Source of the DNA: Xanthobacteraceae bacterium
GTDB taxonomy: Bacteria; Pseudomonadota; Alphaproteobacteria; Rhizobiales; Xanthobacteraceae
Direction of reading: 5' to 3'
DNA length: 40,471 nucleotides
NCBI GenBank assembly: GCA_019750915.1
Contig: JAIENY010000038.1
Span: 1 to 40,471, forward strand
Under the pieces are notes generated by a model, which was not told the origin of the DNA, searched no databases, and was given only the letters and a program-made list of their open reading frames with translations. Positions 35,025 through 40,471 of the stretch are shown in pieces (the first letter of the stretch is position 1; the number at the start of each line of letters is the position of its first letter). The translations under genes were made by a program, and so were the position numbers.

Positions 35025-36122
35025 ATGAGCGACGACCGGCGATTCATGGAATTGGCGCTGGCGCTGGGACGGCGCGGGCAGGGCCGTACGTGGCCGAACC
35101 CGGCGGTGGGCGCTGTCGTGGTAAAGGACGGCATCATTGTCGGGCGCGGCTGGACCCAGTCAGGTGGGCGCCCTCATGCCGAGCCAGTGGCTTTACGTCA
35201 GGCAGGCGAGGCGGCGCGCGGCGGCACACTTTACGTGACGCTTGAGCCATGCTCGCATTTCGGGAAATCGCCACCGTGCGCCGATGCCGTGATCGCGGCG
35301 GGCGTGGCGCGCGTTGTTTCCGCGATCGAGGATCCCAATCCCGAAGTTGGCGGCCAAGGTCATGCCCGGCTGCGTGCGGCGGGTATCTCGGTCGATGTCG
35401 GCCTCTGCTCGGATGAGGCCGCGCACGACCATGCCGGGCATTTCCTGCGCGTTCGCGAAAGTCGCCCCTTCGTGGTTTTGAAGCTGGCAGTGTCGGCGGA
35501 TGGCAAGATTGCAGCGGCCGGACGCAAGCCCATTACGATTTCGGGCGAGGCGGCGAAGGCACGGATGCATTTGCTGCGCGCCCAGAGCGACGCCATCCTG
35601 ATCGGGATCGGGACCGCATTGGCAGACGATCCGCTGCTGACATGCCGGTTGCCCGGTATGGAAAAACGCTCCCCGGTGCGGGTGGTGCTGGACCGCGCAC
35701 TGAGGCTATCCAATGACAGCAGGCTCGTGCATTCGGCCCGTCAAACACCCTTATGGATCATGACATCCGACCTCTCTGAGGCGCACGCCGAGATGAAATT
35801 GAGCGCGGCTGGCGCGCATGTGATGCGGCTGCCGACCGGGAGGGAGCCGGGTCTCGATTTACGCGCCGTGGTGCATACATTGTCCGGGCATGGCATCACG
35901 CGGCTGATGGTCGAGGGCGGCGCGAAGGTGGCGTCCGCCTTTATCAAAGCGAACCTTGTGGACGAGTTCTGGCTCGTCCGGGGCTCGCAGGTCGTCGGCG
36001 ACGATGGACTGCCTGCGCTGGAGAGCCAGACACTCGATATCATCTCCGCCTCACCGAACTGGCGCATCCGCTCGGCGGAAGAGCTGGGCAACGACACTCT
36101 GACCATTTACGGACGTTTGTGA
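35025..36122 (+). CDS. ribD: Bifunctional riboflavin deaminase/reductase
   Basis: RibD carries out the second and third steps of riboflavin synthesis: deamination of the pyrimidine and reduction of the ribose side chain. The 365-residue protein has an N-terminal zinc deaminase domain with HAE (His51, Glu53) and PCSHFGKSPPC (Cys76, Cys85). A reductase domain follows from about residue 147 (RPFVVLKLAVSADGKIAAAG). Its stop codon overlaps the ribE start as TGATG, so the two are translationally coupled. Confidence 0.97.
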   Translation: MSDDRRFMELALALGRRGQGRTWPNPAVGAVVVKDGIIVGRGWTQSGGRPHAEPVALRQAGEAARGGTLYVTLEPCSHFGKSPPCADAVIAAGVARVVSAIEDPNPEVGGQGHARLRAAGISVDVGLCSDEAAHDHAGHFLRVRESRPFVVLKLAVSADGKIAAAGRKPITISGEAAKARMHLLRAQSDAILIGIGTALADDPLLTCRLPGMEKRSPVRVVLDRALRLSNDSRLVHSARQTPLWIMTSDLSEAHAEMKLSAAGAHVMRLPTGREPGLDLRAVVHTLSGHGITRLMVEGGAKVASAFIKANLVDEFWLVRGSQVVGDDGLPALESQTLDIISASPNWRIRSAEELGNDTLTIYGRL

Positions 36123-36730
36123 TGTTTACCGGGATTGTGACCGACGTCGGAGAAATCGTCAGCATGTCACCGACGGCGCAGGGGCAATTGCATCGGCTGC
36201 GCATCGCCTGCGATTATGACCAGACAACCATTGCCAATGGCGCATCGATTTCGTGCAATGGTGTCTGTCTGACCGTTGTGCAATCCGGCGTCAGCGGGAG
36301 GACCTGGTTCGATGTCGATGCGGCGGCGGAAACGCTGCGGCTCACGACTGCAAAACATTGGACGAAGGGCACGCGGCTCAATCTCGAGCGGGCGCTCAAG
36401 ATCGGAGACGAACTCGGCGGCCATATCGTGTCGGGTCATGTCGATGGTATCGCCACGATCGTCACGCGCAAGAATCTGCCGGACATGGCGCGGTTTGAGC
36501 TGCGCGCGCCGCGCGACTTGGCTCGCTTCATCGCAGCCAAAGGCTCGATTACGCTTGATGGTGTGTCCCTTACCGTGAACACCACCGAGGATGAAAAGTT
36601 CTCCGTTCTGATCATTCCGCATACGCTTCAGGTGACCATTCTGAATACTTGGCAAACGGGCAGCGAGATCAACCTTGAGATCGACGTCATGGCGCGTTAC
36701 GCCGCACGTTTGGCAGAATTCAAACCCTAA
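36122..36730 (+). CDS. ribE: Riboflavin synthase alpha chain
   Basis: This enzyme converts two molecules of 6,7-dimethyl-8-ribityllumazine to riboflavin and a pyrimidine that is recycled. The 202-residue protein has two lumazine-binding barrel repeats. The first begins MFTGIVTDVGEIV. The second begins near GHIVSGHVDGIATIV, with GSITLDGVSLTVN as its later motif. I start at the ATG at 36122, with the start overlapping the ribD stop. A GTG three bases upstream is also in frame. ribH follows after 78 bases. Confidence 0.97.
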   Translation: MFTGIVTDVGEIVSMSPTAQGQLHRLRIACDYDQTTIANGASISCNGVCLTVVQSGVSGRTWFDVDAAAETLRLTTAKHWTKGTRLNLERALKIGDELGGHIVSGHVDGIATIVTRKNLPDMARFELRAPRDLARFIAAKGSITLDGVSLTVNTTEDEKFSVLIIPHTLQVTILNTWQTGSEINLEIDVMARYAARLAEFKP

Positions 36731-36808
36731 GCACCTTGGCTTTATGTTGCGGTGCGACTACAACCACGGCCAGTAACCGAACTAAAAACTGATTGAAGAG
36801 ACTTGGAT

Positions 36809-37300
36809 ATGGCCACGCCGCGCCGCGCCGCTCTAAACGACCAGACTGACATCAGCGGCTCCCGCGTGGTGATTGTCGAAGCACGCTATTACGATGACAT
36901 TCAGGATGCGCTGTTGGACGGCGCGAAGATCGAACTCGATTCCGCCGGTGTGGGCTACGATATTCTCAGCGTGCCGGGCGCGCTTGAGGTTCCGGCTGCG
37001 ATCGCGATTGCACTTGATGCCGCAAAAAAGAATGGCAAGCCCTATGAGGGCGCGGTGGCGCTCGGCTGCGTCATTCGCGGTGACACGATTCATTTTGAGA
37101 TCGTCTCGAATGAATCGTCGCGTGGCCTGATGGATCTTTCTGTCTCGCGCAGCATTCCGCTCGGCAATGGTATCATTACCGTCAATAACGTGGAGCAGGC
37201 GTGGGCCCGCGCCCGGGCCGACGAATTGAACAAGGGCGGCGACGCCGCGCGTGCCGCAATTCAGATGATGCGTATCAAGCGAAAACTGGCGAAACCATGA
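36809..37300 (+). CDS. ribH: 6,7-dimethyl-8-ribityllumazine synthase
   Basis: RibH condenses the pyrimidine from RibD with dihydroxybutanone phosphate to give lumazine, the substrate of RibE. The 163-residue length is normal. [24 protein letters not shown] and [18 protein letters not shown] are family motifs, the last holding the catalytic histidine region. The ATG at 36809 has GAAGAG about nine bases upstream; an in-frame TTG lies two codons before. The stop overlaps the nusB start. No ribBA is nearby, so the dihydroxybutanone phosphate must come from a gene elsewhere. Confidence 0.97.
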   Translation: MATPRRAALNDQTDISGSRVVIVEARYYDDIQDALLDGAKIELDSAGVGYDILSVPGALEVPAAIAIALDAAKKNGKPYEGAVALGCVIRGDTIHFEIVSNESSRGLMDLSVSRSIPLGNGIITVNNVEQAWARARADELNKGGDAARAAIQMMRIKRKLAKP

Positions 37301-37800
37301 TGGCCGAAGCTCCTAAAACGGCGGCTCGGAAGATCGCCGAGAAGAAGGCCAACCGGCGCGGCGCGGCGCGGCTCGCGGCCGTGCAGGCGCTCTATCAGAT
37401 GGATATCGCCGGTGCCGGCGTAAACGATGTGTTCGCCGAATTCGAAAGCTATTGGCTCGGAAATGAGGTCGAGGGCGATGAGTATCTGCCGGCCGAAGCG
37501 GCGTTCTTCCGTGACGTCGTGTCAGGCGTGGTGCGCGATCAGGGCAAGATCGATCCGTTGCTTGACGACGCACTCAATCGCGGCTGGCCGCTGAAGCGCA
37601 TCGATGCGATCCTGCGTGCGACGCTGCGGGCAGGAGCCTATGAACTGGAGCATCGCAAGGACGTTCCAGCCCGCGTTGTCATCAAGGAATATGTCGATGT
37701 CGCCAACGCGTTCGTCGACGCGGACGAAACGGGTCTTGTCAACGCGGTGCTGGATCAGGTCGCGCGGCAATTCCGTGCCGGCGAATTCGAACGGGGGTAA
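37297..37800 (+). CDS. nusB: Transcription antitermination factor NusB
   Basis: NusB binds boxA RNA with S10 (NusE) and supports antitermination in rRNA operons. The 167-residue all-helical protein has [20 protein letters not shown] near the start and [14 protein letters not shown] and [13 protein letters not shown] towards the end, the usual landmarks. Tandem ATGs at 37297 and 37300 overlap the ribH stop, and either may be used. A longer frame upstream lies inside ribH and is not supported. thiL follows after five bases. Confidence 0.96.
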   Translation: MMAEAPKTAARKIAEKKANRRGAARLAAVQALYQMDIAGAGVNDVFAEFESYWLGNEVEGDEYLPAEAAFFRDVVSGVVRDQGKIDPLLDDALNRGWPLKRIDAILRATLRAGAYELEHRKDVPARVVIKEYVDVANAFVDADETGLVNAVLDQVARQFRAGEFERG

Positions 37801-37805
37801 CGGCC

Positions 37806-38795
37806 TTGGGCGCTCGCGACAAGCCATCTTCCGGCGAAGATGATCTGATCGCCCGCTACTTCCGGCCGCTCGCCACCCATGAAGGCGCCCTCGGCCTGAT
37901 CGACGATGCGGCAATTTTGAAATCGTCCGGCGAGGATATCGTTGTGACGACCGACGCCATCGTCGAGAACGTCCATTTCCTCGCCGCAGATCCGCCGGAC
38001 ACGGTCGCGCGCAAGGCGCTCCGGGTAAACTTGTCCGATCTGGCCGCCAAAGGTGCCGCGCCCGCCGGTTTTGTGCTTACGCTGGCGATCCCGCGGTTCG
38101 ATGAGGCTTGGCTCGAGCCCTTCGCCCGGGCGCTCGGGGAAGATGCTGTTACGTTTGATTGTCCATTGCTGGGCGGCGACACCGTCTCGACGCCGGGTCC
38201 CCTGACGCTTTCCATCACCGCTTTCGGCAGGGTTCCGGCCGGGACAATGGTGCGGCGCGACCGAGCGAGAGCGGGCGATCTGATCGCCGTCACAGGTACA
38301 ATCGGGGATGCGGCTCTTGGCCTGAAATGTCTCCGGGGCGAGCGGGTAACGGAAGAGCCCCACCTTTGCGAGGAGTTGATTGGGCGTTACCGCATTCCGC
38401 AGCCACGTAACGCGCTGGCGCCCGCAATTCGCAAATACACCCGTGCGGCGATGGACGTGTCCGACGGACTTGCCGGGGATCTTGCCAAGCTTTGTGCCGC
38501 CTCGCGCGTATCGGCGACGGTGCATGTCTCGAAGATTCCGTTCTCGGATGCAGCACATACCATTATGTCGCTCGGCGCTGCCGATCCTGAAACGCTGATC
38601 GCGGGCGGTGATGACTACGAAGTCCTCTGCACACTCCCCGAAAGCCGCTGGAACGATTTTGAAGCCATGGCGCAATCCGCCGGGGTAGATGTCACGGTGA
38701 TCGGCAGGATCACGGACGGACCCGGGCCGCCGTCCTTCCTCGACGCATCGGGCGCGCCGATCGTCCTGAAGCGGATGTCCTACAGTCACTTCTGA
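37806..38795 (+). CDS. thiL: Thiamine-monophosphate kinase
   Basis: ThiL phosphorylates thiamine monophosphate to the active diphosphate. The 329-residue protein has the PurM-like fold: [10 protein letters not shown] at the N-terminus, [19 protein letters not shown], and [11 protein letters not shown] near residue 270. The start codon appears to be TTG at 37806, five bases after the nusB stop, with GGGGGT upstream. No ATG lies closer to the conserved GEDDLI. The run of rib genes, nusB and thiL is common in proteobacteria. Confidence 0.95.
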   Translation: MGARDKPSSGEDDLIARYFRPLATHEGALGLIDDAAILKSSGEDIVVTTDAIVENVHFLAADPPDTVARKALRVNLSDLAAKGAAPAGFVLTLAIPRFDEAWLEPFARALGEDAVTFDCPLLGGDTVSTPGPLTLSITAFGRVPAGTMVRRDRARAGDLIAVTGTIGDAALGLKCLRGERVTEEPHLCEELIGRYRIPQPRNALAPAIRKYTRAAMDVSDGLAGDLAKLCAASRVSATVHVSKIPFSDAAHTIMSLGAADPETLIAGGDDYEVLCTLPESRWNDFEAMAQSAGVDVTVIGRITDGPGPPSFLDASGAPIVLKRMSYSHF

Positions 38796-38963
38796 TCCGG
38801 GCGTTGCTGCGCCGCAAACGCGCCTTTGGCGTCCGTGCGACTTATTTCTATTTCCAAACTCATTTGTCACGTGCGCGAAGCGTTGCGCCGTCACAACGAT
38901 TTTGGCAGTCTTTCCACCGAATTGGGGCAATCCTGTCGATCGACAACTGCGCTCATTCTGCGA

Positions 38964-38988
38964 GCCGTCGAAAAGCACGGCCGTTTTT
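38964..38988 (+). terminator. Weak terminator between thiL and hppA
   Basis: GCCGT (38964-38968) and ACGGC (38977-38981) form a short stem with an eight-base loop, followed by CG and TTTTT. It would separate the thiL transcript from hppA. Confidence 0.35.
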
Positions 38989-39012
38989 CCGGGAAGGATC
39001 AGAGGCAATTCA

Positions 39013-40471
39013 ATGACAGCTTTGTGGTTGATCGTGCTCTGTGGAGCACTCTCTATTGTGTATGCTGCGTGGGCGACGTCTTCGGTGCTGGCGGCTGATG
39101 CGGGCAATGCCCGGATGCAGGAGATCGCGGCTGCGGTGAGAGAAGGTGCGCAGGCTTACCTGCGCCGGCAGTATGCGACGATTGCCGTGGTCGGGATCGT
39201 GATTTTTGCGCTGTTGGCTTACTTTCTGGGTGTTCTTGTCGCGATCGGCTTTCTGATCGGAGCTGTCCTTTCGGGTGCTGCAGGTTTTATCGGCATGAAT
39301 GTTTCGGTGAGGGCGAATGTGCGAACCGCGCAGGCCGCCACCAAATCGCTGGCCGGAGGTCTGGAACTCGCATTCAAGGCCGGCGCGATCACCGGTCTTC
39401 TTGTTGCCGGCCTCGCGCTGCTCGGCGTCACGCTCTATTTCATCTACCTGACGCAATTCCGCGGCCTCGCTGTGAATGACCGCGTCGTGATTGATTCGCT
39501 GGTAGCGCTGGGCTTCGGTGCGTCGCTGATTTCGATCTTCGCGCGTCTGGGCGGCGGCATCTTTACCAAGGGCGCCGATGTGGGCGGCGATCTCGTAGGC
39601 AAGGTCGAGGCGGGAATCCCGGAGGATGATCCTCGCAACCCGGCCACGATTGCCGACAACGTCGGCGACAATGTCGGTGATTGCGCCGGAATGGCAGCCG
39701 ACCTGTTCGAGACTTACGCCGTGACGTCGGTGGCGACCATGGTGCTGGCTGCGATCTTCTTCGGCGGCACACCGATCCTGTCCAACATGATGATCCTGCC
39801 ACTGGCGATCGGCGGCATCTGTATCATTACCTCGATCATCGGAACATTCTTCGTCAAGCTCGGCGCCAGCCAGTCGATCATGGGCGCGCTGTATAAGGGC
39901 CTGATTGCCACCGGCGTGTTGTCGCTGATCGGGGTTGCCGTCGTCGTGCAGGCCCTGATCGGCTTTGGCAAGCTTGCCGGCGTCGACTACAGCGGCCTGT
40001 CGCTGTTCGCCTGTGGCGTCGCCGGGCTTGCTGTGACCGGCCTGATCATCTGGATCACCGAATACTATACCGGTACTGATTTCCGGCCGGTGAAGTCGAT
40101 CGCGGCTTCGTCAGTGACGGGGCACGGCACCAACGTCATTCAGGGCCTGGCGATCTCGATGGAGTCGACCGCGGCTCCGGCCATTGTCATTATCGCGGGC
40201 ATCCTAATCACTTACGGATTGGCCGGATTGTTCGGCATCGCGATCGCGACCACGACGATGCTGGCACTGGCGGGCATGATCGTCGCGCTGGATGCCTTCG
40301 GTCCGGTGACCGATAATGCCGGCGGTATTGCCGAAATGGCTGGTTTGCCAAAGGAAGTTCGCCGGGCGACCGACGCGCTCGATGCGGTGGGCAACACCAC
40401 CAAGGCGGTGACGAAGGGCTATGCGATCGGCTCGGCGGGCCTCGGCGCACTGGTGTTGTTCGCCGCCTACA
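39013..40471 (+). CDS. hppA: Membrane proton-pumping pyrophosphatase, 3' end outside the window
   Basis: HppA hydrolyses pyrophosphate and pumps protons across the membrane. The first 486 codons are present out of an expected 700 or so. The chain begins with a membrane helix ([20 protein letters not shown]). The substrate loop is [19 protein letters not shown] (from Asp189), followed by [19 protein letters not shown] (from 215). [16 protein letters not shown] places Lys464 at the position that distinguishes potassium-independent from potassium-dependent enzymes, so this should be the potassium-independent proton pump. AGAGG precedes the ATG by about eight bases. Confidence 0.95.
   Translation, partial: MTALWLIVLCGALSIVYAAWATSSVLAADAGNARMQEIAAAVREGAQAYLRRQYATIAVVGIVIFALLAYFLGVLVAIGFLIGAVLSGAAGFIGMNVSVRANVRTAQAATKSLAGGLELAFKAGAITGLLVAGLALLGVTLYFIYLTQFRGLAVNDRVVIDSLVALGFGASLISIFARLGGGIFTKGADVGGDLVGKVEAGIPEDDPRNPATIADNVGDNVGDCAGMAADLFETYAVTSVATMVLAAIFFGGTPILSNMMILPLAIGGICIITSIIGTFFVKLGASQSIMGALYKGLIATGVLSLIGVAVVVQALIGFGKLAGVDYSGLSLFACGVAGLAVTGLIIWITEYYTGTDFRPVKSIAASSVTGHGTNVIQGLAISMESTAAPAIVIIAGILITYGLAGLFGIAIATTTMLALAGMIVALDAFGPVTDNAGGIAEMAGLPKEVRRATDALDAVGNTTKAVTKGYAIGSAGLGALVLFAAY

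Noticed and set aside
36731..36808. FMN riboswitch ahead of ribH
   Set aside because: The 78-base gap is too short and shows none of the conserved FMN element sequence.

Overview
The window reads as a stretch of core chromosome from an alphaproteobacterium of the order Hyphomicrobiales, most likely Nitrobacteraceae (the Bradyrhizobium, Nitrobacter, Afipia and Rhodopseudomonas group). I base this on two tandem porins with the N-terminus typical of that group, a bifunctional Rsh gene next to rpoZ, the run acpS-lepB-rnc-era-recO-parC, a magnesium-type HemB, an LdtR-like MarR regulator, and the run glyA-nrdR-ribDE-ribH-nusB-thiL-hppA. The genus is not resolved. Gene density is high and I see no insertion sequence, integrase, phage gene, CRISPR array or toxin-antitoxin pair.

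Layout. 1-77: 5' part of a tRNA-Ser(GCT) gene on the minus strand, then about 700 bases without a convincing gene but with several palindromes. 779-4095: two paralogous outer-membrane porins, each closed by a near-identical terminator hairpin. 4099-7222 (minus): a lytic transglycosylase followed by an alpha/beta hydrolase. 7465-9900: dapA, mscL, smpB and a peroxiredoxin. 9897-11223 (minus): an NYN-domain protein overlapping a family 5 uracil-DNA glycosylase. 11514-14353: rpoZ and the (p)ppGpp synthetase/hydrolase. 14374-19526: pdxJ, acpS, lepB, rnc, era, a small membrane protein and recO, mostly with 4 to 8 base overlaps. 19594-19890 (minus): a small exported Gly/Tyr-rich protein. 20107-22359: parC. 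22406-24341 (minus): a coiled-coil protein and an MFS exporter. 24440-27395: trmO and a YdeP-type molybdopterin oxidoreductase. 27535-30127 (minus): bpt, an RDD membrane protein and hemB. 30235-31947: a membrane protein, the LdtR-like regulator and a 67-residue protein. 32034-32411 (minus): a small exported protein. 32412-33199: a second gene-poor stretch with a possible 36-residue membrane peptide and a bidirectional terminator. 33200-40471: glyA, nrdR, ribD, ribE, ribH, nusB, thiL and the start of hppA, which runs off the right edge.

The genes serve central functions: envelope (porins, transglycosylase, MscL, LepB, LdtR), cofactors (pyridoxal phosphate, riboflavin, thiamine, heme, phosphopantetheine), translation and RNA quality control (SmpB, Era, RNase III, TrmO, Bpt, NusB), DNA maintenance (UDG, RecO, ParC) and the stringent response. 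I did not find a multi-gene module that looks like an undescribed system. The best second-look items are non-coding or small: an 18-base perfect palindrome upstream of the second porin, nested palindromes beside the tRNA, a hairpin in the leader of the stringent-response gene, paired hairpins on the trmO stop codon, and two very small genes at 31744 and 32688.
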